A DNA stretch of 64,000 nucleotides, from contig QCKJ01000004.1 in the NCBI GenBank assembly GCA_003215435.1, positions 1 through 64,000 of the forward strand. The letters run 5' to 3'. The position numbers were made by a program, and so were the translations under genes. Position 1 is the first letter of the stretch. Each line of letters starts with the position of its first letter. Shown here piece by piece: positions 19,364 to 30,137 of this stretch. This DNA is from Prochlorococcus sp. AG-409-M05. Lineage in GTDB: Bacteria > Cyanobacteriota > Cyanobacteriia > PCC-6307 > Cyanobiaceae. Below the pieces are notes generated by a model, which saw only the letters and a list, made by a program, of their open reading frames with translations, was not told the origin of the DNA and did not search any database.

Positions 19364-20555
19364 ACTTCGCCAAAGGGTCTTTAGGAACTACACCCTGTTT
19401 TAAAAGAGTTTTATCAACAGCATCAAGAAAACTGTAGTTCCCCTCTGAGGGTGCCCAATTTCGCTTTTTGATTTGATTCTTTAGTTTTATGGCGCCTCTA
19501 CTAGAGAAAGGAACGGGGGCTGTGAAGTGTGCAGAAACAAGCCACCTCATCCCCCTAAGTCGAGAGATATTTTCTAACCACGAACAAAAACTCTCTTTAG
19601 CACGTGGGAAAACCAACCTTTCAAGAACTGGGGCTATCTGAACAAGAGATTCTCTATTCCCTAAAAGATCTTTAGTAGTAGCCATCCAACCTTCCTCCCA
19701 TTCAAAGGGGAAAACACCGAAATGAGCCGTTGGGCTTCTAAGACCTGGCTTAAAAGAATTTTTAAGCACCTCGAATAATGGAGGAATCTTTAACTTCTCT
19801 GGGCGCAAAAATGAAGCAAATAAAACAAGTCGAGCCCAACCTTTTCGTCTGTTTTCAGGAGAATCTTCTAATAGCTCATCCCCTCGATCTCTTGCATGAA
19901 ATAGCAATGGAGTGGGATCAAAATCAAAGATCTTTGGTGGGTCAGAATTAATAGCCACTAAGGCGTCAGTAACCAAAAGTGCCTTAGAAGGTTTGTGATA
20001 ACAAGCAATCTCTTGGAATCTGCCTAAACCAATATCAATAGGCCCTAGGGAAATCCATTCACAACTTTCTTCATGAGGGAGTCCATCTTTAAGCAATACC
20101 TTTGTCCTTCCAGCAGGGATTCCTATCCAAGAAGAAGGGAAAGGAATTGGAAACGTCCATTGACCAGGACAAACCCATAAATCAGCTTTTGGGAAAGCCC
20201 TTGCAAGGGCTGGCAAAGAGATCTTGTGTTCTAAGCCAGAGGCTGTTGGCAAAACTATTGAAAGGACTGGGCCATACGTACTTACTAACTTATCCAAAGA
20301 ACTTTTTAACTCGTTTGTCGGCGGCAATGGATTAAAAAGCATTAGACCCTGCCCTGTATTTACAACTGTTAATCGGACAGGTACCGCCACGTAATAGAGG
20401 CCTTGAACCTGCTCAAAAGTCCATAATTGTCCCGGGATAATTTCTCTATACAGTGTTCTCTTTTTTCCATAGGGATAAAGCGGCAAAAGTGGCCACCAAG
20501 GCCAAGCCTGATCTTCAGGGGAAAGTTTCTTTAAGGATTGCTGTGAGCCAGTCAT
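19338..20555 (-). CDS. DUF4336-like protein
   Basis: PLYPYGKKRTLYREIIPGQLWTFEQVQGLYYVAVPVRLT. Confidence 0.8.
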   Translation of the reverse strand: MTGSQQSLKKLSPEDQAWPWWPLLPLYPYGKKRTLYREIIPGQLWTFEQVQGLYYVAVPVRLTVVNTGQGLMLFNPLPPTNELKSSLDKLVSTYGPVLSIVLPTASGLEHKISLPALARAFPKADLWVCPGQWTFPIPFPSSWIGIPAGRTKVLLKDGLPHEESCEWISLGPIDIGLGRFQEIACYHKPSKALLVTDALVAINSDPPKIFDFDPTPLLFHARDRGDELLEDSPENRRKGWARLVLFASFLRPEKLKIPPLFEVLKNSFKPGLRSPTAHFGVFPFEWEEGWMATTKDLLGNRESLVQIAPVLERLVFPRAKESFCSWLENISRLRGMRWLVSAHFTAPVPFSSRGAIKLKNQIKKRNWAPSEGNYSFLDAVDKTLLKQGVVPKDPLAKFRDSDLRD

Positions 20556-20561
20556 ATCTAA

Positions 20562-21437
20562 TCAGACATCAAATCTTTGTAACTTCAATATGCCGTATCT
20601 TGGGGCAAAAAGAAAAGCGAATAGAAAAAGTACTGTCTGTACTAGAACAATAGAACCTCCTGTTTCTATATCAGACCAAAAACTAATATATACTCCAAAG
20701 ACACTTGAAAGGGAACTACTTATAACTGCCAATAGTGTCATTCTATCAAAGCGATCTGTCAATAAATATGCTGTAGCGCCTGGAGTTATCAACATTGCTA
20801 CAACAAGAATTATGCCAACTGTTTGTAAACCGGCAACAGCCGCCAAAGACAAAACAGAAAGCAAAAGATAATGTAAAACTCCTGTGTTAATACCTATAGA
20901 TCTAGCATGAGTAGGATCAAAACAATAAAGTAAAAGGTCTCGTCGAAAAAAGACAAGAGTTGCTACAACAATTCCTGAAATAATGATTGTTTGGTGCAAG
21001 TCCCCTACTGAAATACCAAGAGGACTCCCAAAAAGAATATGCATTAAATCGATATTGCTCTTTACTTTTGAAACTAAGACCAGTCCTAACGCAAAGAAAC
21101 CAGTGAAGACAAGACCTATAACTGTGTCTTCTTTTATTCTCGATTTCTGCTTCACAAAACCAATTAAAGCGACTGAGCCTACTCCGAAAACAAAAGCCCC
21201 AATAGAGAATGGCAAACCAAGAGCATATGCAACAACAACTCCTGGCATAACAGCATGCGATACAGCATCTCCCATCAATGCCCAACCCTTAAGAGTCATA
21301 TAACAAGACAAGAGGCCACAAACGCCACCAACCAAAGCACTAACCAATAGAGCTCTTCTCATAAATTCATGACTTAGAGGCTCTAAAAACAAAGATTGGA
21401 AAGAAATAGAACCCAGGGCTTCAAAAGCAAACATCAT
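20562..21437 (-). CDS. Metal (Zn/Mn-type) ABC transporter permease
   Basis: Polytopic ABC-3 family pattern; GWALMGDAVSHAVMPGVVVAY. Confidence 0.92.
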   Translation of the reverse strand: MMFAFEALGSISFQSLFLEPLSHEFMRRALLVSALVGGVCGLLSCYMTLKGWALMGDAVSHAVMPGVVVAYALGLPFSIGAFVFGVGSVALIGFVKQKSRIKEDTVIGLVFTGFFALGLVLVSKVKSNIDLMHILFGSPLGISVGDLHQTIIISGIVVATLVFFRRDLLLYCFDPTHARSIGINTGVLHYLLLSVLSLAAVAGLQTVGIILVVAMLITPGATAYLLTDRFDRMTLLAVISSSLSSVFGVYISFWSDIETGGSIVLVQTVLFLFAFLFAPRYGILKLQRFDV

Positions 21438-22222
21438 CAGTCAGAAGCTATAGGCCCCTTAAGCAGATTGGGTGGTAGTCCACCAAAGGTCATTGTCAAA
21501 TTCTCCGCAGTAAAAACTTCAGAAGTTTTTCCATATGCCAATACAGTTTTGTTGATTAAAACAACCAGATCACAAAAATTTCGAACATGGCTTAGGTCAT
21601 GTGTAGAAACAAGAATTGTTCTTCCCTCTCGACGAAATTGTGAGAAAAGGTCCGCCATAAGTTTCTCAGTACGTACATCAACGCCAGTAAATGGTTCATC
21701 CAACAAAAGGACAGAAGCTCGTTGAGCAATTGCCCTTGCAAGAAATGCTCTTTTTCTTTGCCCCCCAGAAAGAGTCCCTATGGGCCTATGACGTAGATCG
21801 ACAAGATCAACCCGTTCAAGAGAGTGAAGAACAGCTTTCCTATCTGATTCACGTGGAATTCTTAAGAGGTTCATTGCCCCATATCTACCCATCATCACAA
21901 CATCCCAAACGCTTACGGGGAAAGAGCAATCAACCCCCTCACTTTGAGGGACATATGCAACGGCTTGCTCTCTCTGAGCCCTACCAACAGAAACACCATT
22001 AATCCGAATAGTCCCTCTAGAAGGACGGACGAAACCCATAAGAGCCTTAAAGAAAGTCGACTTACCAGCACCATTCATACCAACTAAGCCACAGATCGTC
22101 CCCGAAGACAACTTGAGGCTTGCGTCATAAAGAGCAACTGTTCCGTTGTAATCAACACAAATCTGATCAGCCTCTATTCCAGTTAAGACTTCTTGATGAC
22201 TAGTCATAGAAAATTGATTCAT
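21437..22222 (-). CDS. Metal ABC transporter ATP-binding protein
   Basis: Walker A GMNGAGKST, LSGGQRKR, LLLDEPFTGVD. Confidence 0.95.
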   Translation of the reverse strand: MNQFSMTSHQEVLTGIEADQICVDYNGTVALYDASLKLSSGTICGLVGMNGAGKSTFFKALMGFVRPSRGTIRINGVSVGRAQREQAVAYVPQSEGVDCSFPVSVWDVVMMGRYGAMNLLRIPRESDRKAVLHSLERVDLVDLRHRPIGTLSGGQRKRAFLARAIAQRASVLLLDEPFTGVDVRTEKLMADLFSQFRREGRTILVSTHDLSHVRNFCDLVVLINKTVLAYGKTSEVFTAENLTMTFGGLPPNLLKGPIASD

Positions 22223-22224
22223 TC

Positions 22225-23184
22225 TTAGTCTGCTTGGGAAGTAAGCCCCTTACGGATTAATCGTAAATTGTGACGCTGTAGGTCTAACAGAGTAGGAGCG
22301 GGGCCGTTAGGCCCAGATAATGAATCAACGTAGAAAACACCACCAAATTTTGCACCACTTGCCTTAGCTACTTCACGTTGAGCTTTTGAACTAACAGTAC
22401 TTTCGCAAAAGATAACTGGCAATTGTCGCTCTTTAACTTTATTAATTAACCGCAACATGCGCTTAGGTGTAACCTGGCTCTCAGCGTTAACTGGCCATAA
22501 ATAAGCTTCTTCCATTCCATAGTCTTTAGCAAGATATGAAAAAGCGCCTTCACAAGTCGCAAGAACCCTTCTTCTTGCTGGAATAGACGCCAGTGCACTG
22601 GTCAATTCTATATCAAGTAGTTGAAGTTTTGCCTTGTAATCTTCGGAGTTCTGTTGAAAAACAGGGGCACCCTCAGGATCAAGTTTAGTAAAAGCCTCTA
22701 CTAATCTATCTATATACAATATTGCTCTCTTAGGTGACATCCAGGCATGAGGATTTGGTTTACCTGTATAGACATCTCCTTCGATTAAAAGCGGCTTCAT
22801 ACCTTTAGTTAAAACTGCTGTTGGGATATCACCTGCTGCTGCTATGAATTTCCTAGCCCAAAGTTCAAGGCCCAAGCCATTTTCAATAATCAAGTCGGCA
22901 TTAGAAGCCTTAACCAAATCACTTGGAGTAGGTTGATACCCGTGAATTTCAGCGCCTAATTTTGTGATTGAACGAATCTCTAGTCGATCACCAGCTACAT
23001 TCCTTGCCATATCAGCTAGGACAGTAAATGTTGTAAGGACAAGAGGCTTTTGGTCAATGTCAAAATTTATTGTTTTTCGACTCTGAGGGGAGCCTGCGCA
23101 AGAGAATAAAAAATATATAATTGAGAAGGGAAGAAGGAGATTCAAACACCTAAATTTATAAATTAATTTCAAATTAACGAACAT
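22225..23184 (-). CDS. Metal ABC transporter substrate-binding lipoprotein (ZnuA/MntC type)
   Basis: Lipobox-like LFSCAGS, NPHAWMSPKRAILYIDRL, ITKLGAEIHGYQPTPSD. Confidence 0.92.
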   Translation of the reverse strand: MFVNLKLIYKFRCLNLLLPFSIIYFLFSCAGSPQSRKTINFDIDQKPLVLTTFTVLADMARNVAGDRLEIRSITKLGAEIHGYQPTPSDLVKASNADLIIENGLGLELWARKFIAAAGDIPTAVLTKGMKPLLIEGDVYTGKPNPHAWMSPKRAILYIDRLVEAFTKLDPEGAPVFQQNSEDYKAKLQLLDIELTSALASIPARRRVLATCEGAFSYLAKDYGMEEAYLWPVNAESQVTPKRMLRLINKVKERQLPVIFCESTVSSKAQREVAKASGAKFGGVFYVDSLSGPNGPAPTLLDLQRHNLRLIRKGLTSQAD

Positions 23185-23237
23185 GAATAATTAATGTCAC
23201 TGTTAAGATTAAAATTTTGATAACATCTAATTAAATC

Positions 23238-23259
23238 CTAATTGATAAAAATCAATTAG
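23238..23259. promoter_or_regulatory. Inverted repeat upstream of metal ABC operon
   Basis: CTAATTGAT-AAAA-ATCAATTAG, perfect 9-bp arms, about 54-75 bp upstream of the binding-protein start. Confidence 0.45.
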
Positions 23260-23305
23260 CAGACAATCATCCGTTAATTCTGATTTAAATCTATACCAAG
23301 TCACT

Positions 23306-24673
23306 TCAAATAGCCTCAATTCCATGCGAAGGGCTTAAAGATTGCTTAGTGGTATTAGTTATCCAATCGCTTGCTTGCTTAAGAAACTCAGTCCAATCAA
23401 TTCTTTCTTCCTGAGCTGCTCTAGATACTAATTGAGGTGCTTGTATTTTTAACGCTTCAAGGTCAACTTGATCAACTCCATTATTCAATGCAAGCCAATC
23501 AGCCATAGAGCGACCAACAACCCTTGTCAAATAAGCCGCACTTAAAGCTTGCATTCCTCCTGCTGCCAACCAACTTCCACTATGAAGCTTTGCAAGGCCA
23601 AGAAGAGCCTGACCACTCCACTCAACTAAACCTTGCGCCACAGCAGCTCCAGCCAACTGTCGAGCAACTGCCTGCAAGGTCTCTGGTCGCCAAGAACAAT
23701 CCCAAATTTTTGCCATCTCTTGAACCATTAGGCCATTAACAACTGCCAATGAGAGGAGATCAGTAGAAGGTACAGGGGAAGCAAAAACAGCACCAGCAAC
23801 TAACCACTGACTACGGCTTTGAACACCTCTAAAACGTTCTCTCCGCAAAACCTCCAGATCTGCCTGCCAGGCCATGTGGAGCCTTGAAAGCAATCTTTGG
23901 CGGGTTCGGTCAATATTCTGATTAGGCTGATCAAGTAATCGCCTTACAGGGGTAAATACAGCTCGAGAATCTTCTTCTATTCCGTTCAAGCGCAAAACAC
24001 GATCTGCCCATCTAGAAGGCAATTGAGCCTTAAGGGCTTTTAACTGATCCATCCAAGAGTTTGAATTAGCCCAGCTAACAAGTAGCCAAGAAGGCTGATC
24101 TTCAGGAACATTTTGCAACCAAATCAGATCCACTGCGCTAAGAGGCAATTCCAATGCGTAAAGCAAAACATCCTTCTCAATAAGATCAAATGGCCAAACC
24201 CATGATTCAACATCCTGAGAAAGAGGAGGGGAGAAAAATAATTCATGAGGCTTAGAATCCGCTATACAGGCTTCAATAAGAGGCTTCTCTAGATATTCAT
24301 CCTTAGAGGGACTAACAAGTGCCACAGACTGTGTTCCTGAACGATCAATAGCTGATTGAAGATCCAGAGTTCGATCTTTTTTCAACCCCAAGATCTCAGC
24401 TTCATCTTGAAAATCATCAAATTGATTTAAAACCTCTCTACACCTTTTGATCCATCCCTCAGTTGAGAGAGGAGATTCAAATGTCGGACGAGATGGATTA
24501 GATATCCACCAAATTCCAGCCCCGGCAAAAACAAGGCCGATACCAATACCTGGAACATGTACAACGTCGTTAATCAACCAATTGCCAATGAAAAGTGAAC
24601 CAAAAAGCAAGCCGAAGCGTCCTAAATGGTTTGGCTTACTGGATGAAGCGAAAGGTAGGGCCGGGATCTTCAT
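23306..24673 (-). CDS. YcjF/DUF697-like membrane protein
   Basis: C-terminal LQALSAAYLTRVVGRSMADWLA pattern, two N-terminal TM segments. Confidence 0.75.
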   Translation of the reverse strand: MKIPALPFASSSKPNHLGRFGLLFGSLFIGNWLINDVVHVPGIGIGLVFAGAGIWWISNPSRPTFESPLSTEGWIKRCREVLNQFDDFQDEAEILGLKKDRTLDLQSAIDRSGTQSVALVSPSKDEYLEKPLIEACIADSKPHELFFSPPLSQDVESWVWPFDLIEKDVLLYALELPLSAVDLIWLQNVPEDQPSWLLVSWANSNSWMDQLKALKAQLPSRWADRVLRLNGIEEDSRAVFTPVRRLLDQPNQNIDRTRQRLLSRLHMAWQADLEVLRRERFRGVQSRSQWLVAGAVFASPVPSTDLLSLAVVNGLMVQEMAKIWDCSWRPETLQAVARQLAGAAVAQGLVEWSGQALLGLAKLHSGSWLAAGGMQALSAAYLTRVVGRSMADWLALNNGVDQVDLEALKIQAPQLVSRAAQEERIDWTEFLKQASDWITNTTKQSLSPSHGIEAI

Positions 24674-24859
24674 GGAAAGCCACCGTATTTAGTCTTCTTA
24701 GCTCAGTTATCGCATAAGGCAAATCTTAATTTCATCACTCTATTTGAAATGTTATATCTCTGTTATTTTTCGTGAGATCGACTGCAAAAACAACTGGTTT
24801 GAGCGATTTGCAAGGTGTTTTTAAAGGTAAATTGCTCTAAAGCAGGGGTAATTCAATAT

Positions 24860-24891
24860 CGCAAGTGTGCCGATGATGCGTCACACTTGCG
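24860..24891 (+). promoter_or_regulatory. 5' leader hairpin of RG-rich protein gene
   Basis: CGCAAGTGTG-N12-CACACTTGCG, perfect 10-bp stem ending 22 nt before ATG 24914. Confidence 0.55.
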
Positions 24892-24913
24892 CCTGATTGA
24901 AGCCAGAAAAGAC

Positions 24914-25462
24914 ATGAGCGATTCATACAGCGAACCGCAAAACAATTTCAAAAGAGGCGAGGGCAACCGGGACCGTTCTGGGAGAGGTCGCGGTTATGGA
25001 GGCCGTGATACTGGGGGCTTCCGCATCCGATTAAGCGATAACGAAATGCGCTCAGCAAGAGCGATTCAAGAGGCCTTCAATCTTCGATCAACAGTCGCTG
25101 TCCTTGGTTTTGCAATAAGGACTCTTGGCCAGATGCTAGAGGAAGGCAAGTTATCCGAGTTAATTGAAGAGCAAAGATCACAAGGGGATCGTCGCCTGGA
25201 TCACAACCAGGGGGGGGGGCGCGGAAGAGTCAGTGACGACAGGAATCGGCAGACAAAAGGCTCTAAGCCAAATCCATTTGCTCGACCTGAGAAACCTCAA
25301 CCCCAAAGACAACAAGAAGAGCAGTTAGAAGACCAAGATCAAGCAACTGAAAATCAAGGCAAAGATTTACAATCTCAAAGTGATCAAGAGATCCCCTCTC
25401 AAGAAGACTCAATTAGCAAAGAGAGTCAGGAAAACAAATCCATCTCAGCAGAAGAGGCTTGA
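24914..25462 (+). CDS. RG/Q-rich hypothetical protein
   Basis: MSDSYSEPQNNFKRGEGNRDRSGRGRGYGGRDTGGFRIRLSDNEMRSARAIQEAFNLRS; start chosen at 24914 rather than 24815; G10 run inside. Confidence 0.75.
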   Translation: MSDSYSEPQNNFKRGEGNRDRSGRGRGYGGRDTGGFRIRLSDNEMRSARAIQEAFNLRSTVAVLGFAIRTLGQMLEEGKLSELIEEQRSQGDRRLDHNQGGGRGRVSDDRNRQTKGSKPNPFARPEKPQPQRQQEEQLEDQDQATENQGKDLQSQSDQEIPSQEDSISKESQENKSISAEEA

Positions 25463-25465
25463 CAT

Positions 25466-26479
25466 ATGGGACGCCCAAGGGTTCTCTCAGGGGTCCAACC
25501 TACTGGCGCCTTGCATATTGGCAATTGGATTGGAGCAATAAGTAGCTGGGTACCTTTGCAAGAAAGCCATGACAACTTTCTATGTGTAGTGGATTTGCAT
25601 GCAATTACAGTCCCTCATGACCCAAAGCAGCTCTCAGAAAACACTCTTTCCACAGCTGCTATTTACCTTGCCTGTGGGATCGACCCAAAACTATCCTCAA
25701 TCTTCATTCAAAGCCAAATAAAAGCCCATAGCGAACTGTGTTGGCTACTTAATTGCGTAACCCCTCTGAATTGGCTGGAAAGGATGATCCAGTTCAAAGA
25801 AAAGGCTGTTAAACAAGCCGATAATGTCTCGGTGGGTCTTCTTGATTATCCAGTGCTTATGGCTGCTGACATTTTGCTTTATGACGCAGATTTAGTTCCT
25901 GTTGGTGAAGACCAAAAACAGCACCTTGAACTAGCCCGAAATATTGCTCAACAAAGAATCAATTCTCGATTCGGTAAAGGTCAAAAACCTCTTCTAAAGG
26001 TACCAAAAGGATTAATAAGAAAAGAAGGAGCAAGGGTAATGAGTCTTACTGATGGTCAAAGCAAAATGAGTAAAAGCGATCCAAATGAAGGCAGCAGGAT
26101 AAATCTTTTAGATCCACCTGAACTGATCAATAAGAAAATAAAACGTGCAAAGACAGATACACATATAGGTTTGGAATTTGGGAATATTGACAGACCAGAA
26201 GCAGACAATCTTCTGACAATTTATTCAGTACTCTCTGGTATGGGGAGAGATTCTGTCGCCAAAGAATGCTCAGAGATGGGATGGGGAACCTTTAAACCTC
26301 TTCTAGCCGAAGCAGCCATAGAGGCACTTAAACCAATCCAAAAGCGCTATAAAGATCTTATTAATGATAAAACTGAATTATCCATAGTGCTTGAACAAGG
26401 CCGGGCAAATGCAGAAGTTGTAGCAGAAAAAACCCTTAACCGTGTTCGTTCAGCACTTGGCCTCATAGAGAGAAACTAA
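25466..26479 (+). CDS. trpS: Tryptophanyl-tRNA synthetase
   Basis: [33 protein letters not shown]. Confidence 0.97.
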   Translation: MGRPRVLSGVQPTGALHIGNWIGAISSWVPLQESHDNFLCVVDLHAITVPHDPKQLSENTLSTAAIYLACGIDPKLSSIFIQSQIKAHSELCWLLNCVTPLNWLERMIQFKEKAVKQADNVSVGLLDYPVLMAADILLYDADLVPVGEDQKQHLELARNIAQQRINSRFGKGQKPLLKVPKGLIRKEGARVMSLTDGQSKMSKSDPNEGSRINLLDPPELINKKIKRAKTDTHIGLEFGNIDRPEADNLLTIYSVLSGMGRDSVAKECSEMGWGTFKPLLAEAAIEALKPIQKRYKDLINDKTELSIVLEQGRANAEVVAEKTLNRVRSALGLIERN

Positions 26480-26489
26480 GCGAATCCTC

Positions 26490-28412
26490 ATGCCATTAAT
26501 TACTCTTCCAGACGGAAATCAAAAACAGTTTGAGAACAGTGTAACTGTTATGCAAGTAGCCGAAAGCATTGGTCCTGGGCTAGCAAAAGCAGCCATTGCA
26601 GGTAAAGTCAACGGGGAACTAATTGATACATGCATCCCTATAACTGAAGATGCAAATGTAAGTATAGTTACATCTAAAGAAAAGGAAGGGGTTGAGACAA
26701 TTAGGCATTCATTTGCGCACCTTGTTGGTCATGCTGTAAAGCAACTTTATCCAGACGCAAAAATGGCTATTGGTCCAGTTATTGAAGATGGTTTCTATTA
26801 CGATATCTCCTATAAAAACTCTTTTACCCTGAAGGATTTAGAAGATATCGAGAATCGGATGAATTCATTGATAAAGAAAGATTATGATGTTTTAGTTAAA
26901 GTAGTAACTCATAAAGAAGCTCGAGAAGTATTTCTAAATAGAGATGAGAAGTATAAGCTAGAAATTATTGACGAAATCCCAGAGGATGAGACAATCAAGC
27001 TATATCACCATGAAGAATATGTCGACATGTGCAGGGGGCCTCATGTCCCTAACACTAAGCATCTAAGATCATTCAAGCTACTGAAGGTCTCTGGAGCGTA
27101 TTGGCGAGGCAACTCAAACAACGAAATGCTTCAACGAATTTATGGGACCGCTTGGTCAAACAAGAAGGAACTAAAGGATTACATCCACAAGATAGAAGAG
27201 GCAGAGAAAAGAGATCATAGAAAATTAGCAAAAAAATTATCACTTTTTCATATGCAAGAAGAGGCCCCAGGAATGGTTTTCTGGCATAAGGCTGGATGGG
27301 CAATATATCAAGTTCTCGAGCAATATATCAGGGAAATATTAGTGCTAAATGGTTACTCTGAGATCCGAACTCCTCTGGCAGTTGATAGAACATTATGGGA
27401 GAAATCAGGCCACTGGGAGAAATTTAAAGACGATATGTTTACAACGACTTCTGAATCAAGGGAGTATGCAATTAAGCCGATGAATTGCCCTTGCCACGTA
27501 CAAGTTTTCAATCAAGGGTTAAAGAGCTATAGAGATTTACCCTTAAGGCTTGCTGAATTTGGATCTTGTCATAGGAATGAACCATCAGGGTCTCTGCATG
27601 GTCTGATGCGTGTTCGCAACTTCACCCAGGACGATGCCCATATTTTTTGTACTGAATCTCAAATCCAATCAGAAGTATCAGCCTTTATAGATCTTGTATT
27701 TCAAGTTTACCGTTCATTTGGTTTCGATTCGATCTTAATCAAACTTTCAACTAGGCCAGACAATCGAGTTGGCAGTGACTCAATTTGGGACAAATCTGAA
27801 AAAGCACTCTCTGATGCACTTGATGCTAAGGGTTTAGACTGGGATTTACTCCCTGGAGAGGGTGCCTTTTATGGTCCAAAGATTGAATTTTCCCTAAAAG
27901 ATTGCTTAGGCAGAGTATGGCAATGTGGAACTATTCAGGTTGATTTCTCCATGCCAGAAAGGCTAAATGCATCTTTTATAGACGAAGAGAGTAACAAGAA
28001 GACCCCTGTAATGCTTCATAGAGCAATACTAGGATCATTTGAAAGATTTATTGGAATTCTAATTGAGCACTATGCAGGAAAACTTCCTACTTGGCTATCA
28101 CCAACCCAGGCAATTATCATGGGAATTACTGATAGGAACATAACATCTTGTACAAAAATATATAAACTATTGCTAGCTAAAGGCTACAGGGTTGAATGTG
28201 ACATTCGAAATGAAAAAATTGGTTTTAAGATTCGAGAGCACACTATAAAGAAAATACCTTATATATTAGTCATTGGTGATCAAGAGGAAATGAATTCGGA
28301 AGTTTCAATTCGAACAAGGGATGGAGAAGATCTTGGCAAAATGCCAGTAGAATCATTTATCTCTATTTTAGAAAATGACATTTCAAATAAAGGGGTTAAA
28401 AAGGACCCTTAA
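26490..28412 (+). CDS. thrS: Threonyl-tRNA synthetase
   Basis: TGS domain; [57 protein letters not shown]. Confidence 0.97.
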   Translation: MPLITLPDGNQKQFENSVTVMQVAESIGPGLAKAAIAGKVNGELIDTCIPITEDANVSIVTSKEKEGVETIRHSFAHLVGHAVKQLYPDAKMAIGPVIEDGFYYDISYKNSFTLKDLEDIENRMNSLIKKDYDVLVKVVTHKEAREVFLNRDEKYKLEIIDEIPEDETIKLYHHEEYVDMCRGPHVPNTKHLRSFKLLKVSGAYWRGNSNNEMLQRIYGTAWSNKKELKDYIHKIEEAEKRDHRKLAKKLSLFHMQEEAPGMVFWHKAGWAIYQVLEQYIREILVLNGYSEIRTPLAVDRTLWEKSGHWEKFKDDMFTTTSESREYAIKPMNCPCHVQVFNQGLKSYRDLPLRLAEFGSCHRNEPSGSLHGLMRVRNFTQDDAHIFCTESQIQSEVSAFIDLVFQVYRSFGFDSILIKLSTRPDNRVGSDSIWDKSEKALSDALDAKGLDWDLLPGEGAFYGPKIEFSLKDCLGRVWQCGTIQVDFSMPERLNASFIDEESNKKTPVMLHRAILGSFERFIGILIEHYAGKLPTWLSPTQAIIMGITDRNITSCTKIYKLLLAKGYRVECDIRNEKIGFKIREHTIKKIPYILVIGDQEEMNSEVSIRTRDGEDLGKMPVESFISILENDISNKGVKKDP

Positions 28413-28595
28413 TCTCAAGCGAGATAGAAGTAGCTTTTAACAAGGACTTGTATCAATTTTCTGCATTGAGCTATAAAGCTAATATTTATAAAAGGGATAA
28501 GGTTATCGTTAATGTTTTCAAAAAATCAATGTCATAGAAAAGAATCTGTTTTATATTTTCAATAAATTAATCAACTAGCTTCTACCCTTATAAGA

Positions 28596-29000
28596 ATGAA
28601 CGTGAACGACCAATTAATCCAATCACTATCCGATCTTAATGGTCTTCGTACTGCTCCGGTTCTCTCCTTAAAGCAAGCCGAGAAACTACGCTTCGAGCTT
28701 CAAAACGCCATGTCGGAGGCTGACTGGTTCACGCTAGGTGTCATGGCAGAATCCCCGGATAAAGCCTTATTTGTAGTTCGCACTTTAGAAAGACAATTCT
28801 CATGGCCAATAATGAAGCTAATAGAAAGTCCTAATTATGATGGGCCTGTATACCTAAAAGCAAATCAACAGAGTGGTGAAATACGTATTCGTTCAGAGAA
28901 AGGGCTAGGCCAGGGTTTTCTTATTAGTTCTCACTTTTCCAATCTTGAAAAAGATGGTGAAACCTGGGGGCCTCTTCCTTTAGATCTATTTGCTTACTAA
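28596..29000 (+). CDS. DUF1824-like protein
   Basis: EADWFTLGVMAESPDKALFVVRTLERQFSWP. Confidence 0.75.
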   Translation: MNVNDQLIQSLSDLNGLRTAPVLSLKQAEKLRFELQNAMSEADWFTLGVMAESPDKALFVVRTLERQFSWPIMKLIESPNYDGPVYLKANQQSGEIRIRSEKGLGQGFLISSHFSNLEKDGETWGPLPLDLFAY

Positions 29001-29070
29001 AAGTAAAATAAGACTAGACCATGAAAATGCTAATTGTTGACAACAAGAGCAATCAATCCTTCTATAGATT

Positions 29071-30123
29071 ATGTCTCCACCAATTACTTTACTCGCTGGT
29101 GACCTAGGTGGCACAAAAACAATACTTGCTTTGTACACATGGGATGGAACTCATCTTAGTCAGGCATATAAACAACGGTATTTATCATCTGAATGGCCAA
29201 CACTCCAACCAATGTTGGAGAATTTTCTAGGCAGTATCCCTAGACCTCTTCCACCGCCTGACTATGGTTGTCTTGCTGTGGCAGGAAAAGTAGAAAGGTC
29301 TTCTGTTCTAATTACTAATTTATCTTGGGAACTAAAACAGGAAGATCTTTGCGGTGTTGCTGAGTTAAAGCAACTTGAGTTAATTAATGATTTTAGTGTT
29401 TTAGTATATGGATTACCTTCTCTAAAAGCATGCCAACAAGAATGGTTGCAAAAACCAGTTAATGGAATCAAGCAAGAAGGACCTATCGCGATTATCGGAG
29501 CAGGAACAGGCCTTGGCATGGCTCGGGGGTTTAAAACCCAAGATGGAATTATTTCCCTCCCAAGTGAAGGTGGGCATAAAGAATTTTCTCCAAGATGTAG
29601 AAAAGAGTGGCAGCTCTCTGAGTGGCTAAAAGAGGAGTTAAAAGTCAATAGGCTCTCAGTCGAAAGAATTGTAAGTGGAACAGGCTTAGGACATATTTCA
29701 TGTTGGTTAATACTTCAAAGCCAAGATCAACATCACGCCCTAACGGAAGCAGCCAAGCTCTGGAGGGATAAAAGTAGCAAGAGACCTGACCTTCCATCAT
29801 TAGCTAGCAAGGCAGCCGAAGAGGGAGATCCTTTAATGAAAGAGGCCTTAGAAATATGGCTAAATGCTTATGGTTCTGCCGCAGGAGATTTGGCCTTACA
29901 TGAGTTATCTACTGGAGGCATCTGGATAGCAGGCGGGACAGCATACAAACAATTAAAAGGACTAAAAACAATTTCTTTCCTGGATGGTTTTTGTAACAAG
30001 GGCAGATTCCAAGAATTTTTAAAGCAATTACCAGTAATTGCTTTGATAGATCCAGAAGCAGGTTTATTTAGTGCCGCCTGCAGAGCTCGCATTATTGCCC
30101 AACTAAATGGGAAACTAACTTAA
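29071..30123 (+). CDS. glk: Glucokinase
   Basis: LLAGDLGGTKTILALY; LINDFSVLVYGL; IGAGTGLGMARG. Confidence 0.93.
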   Translation: MSPPITLLAGDLGGTKTILALYTWDGTHLSQAYKQRYLSSEWPTLQPMLENFLGSIPRPLPPPDYGCLAVAGKVERSSVLITNLSWELKQEDLCGVAELKQLELINDFSVLVYGLPSLKACQQEWLQKPVNGIKQEGPIAIIGAGTGLGMARGFKTQDGIISLPSEGGHKEFSPRCRKEWQLSEWLKEELKVNRLSVERIVSGTGLGHISCWLILQSQDQHHALTEAAKLWRDKSSKRPDLPSLASKAAEEGDPLMKEALEIWLNAYGSAAGDLALHELSTGGIWIAGGTAYKQLKGLKTISFLDGFCNKGRFQEFLKQLPVIALIDPEAGLFSAACRARIIAQLNGKLT

Positions 30124-30137
30124 TTAGAGAGTTATGG

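Noticed and set aside
20917-21303. Overlapping frames within the ABC permease gene
   Set aside because: Alternative-frame translations of a conserved permease
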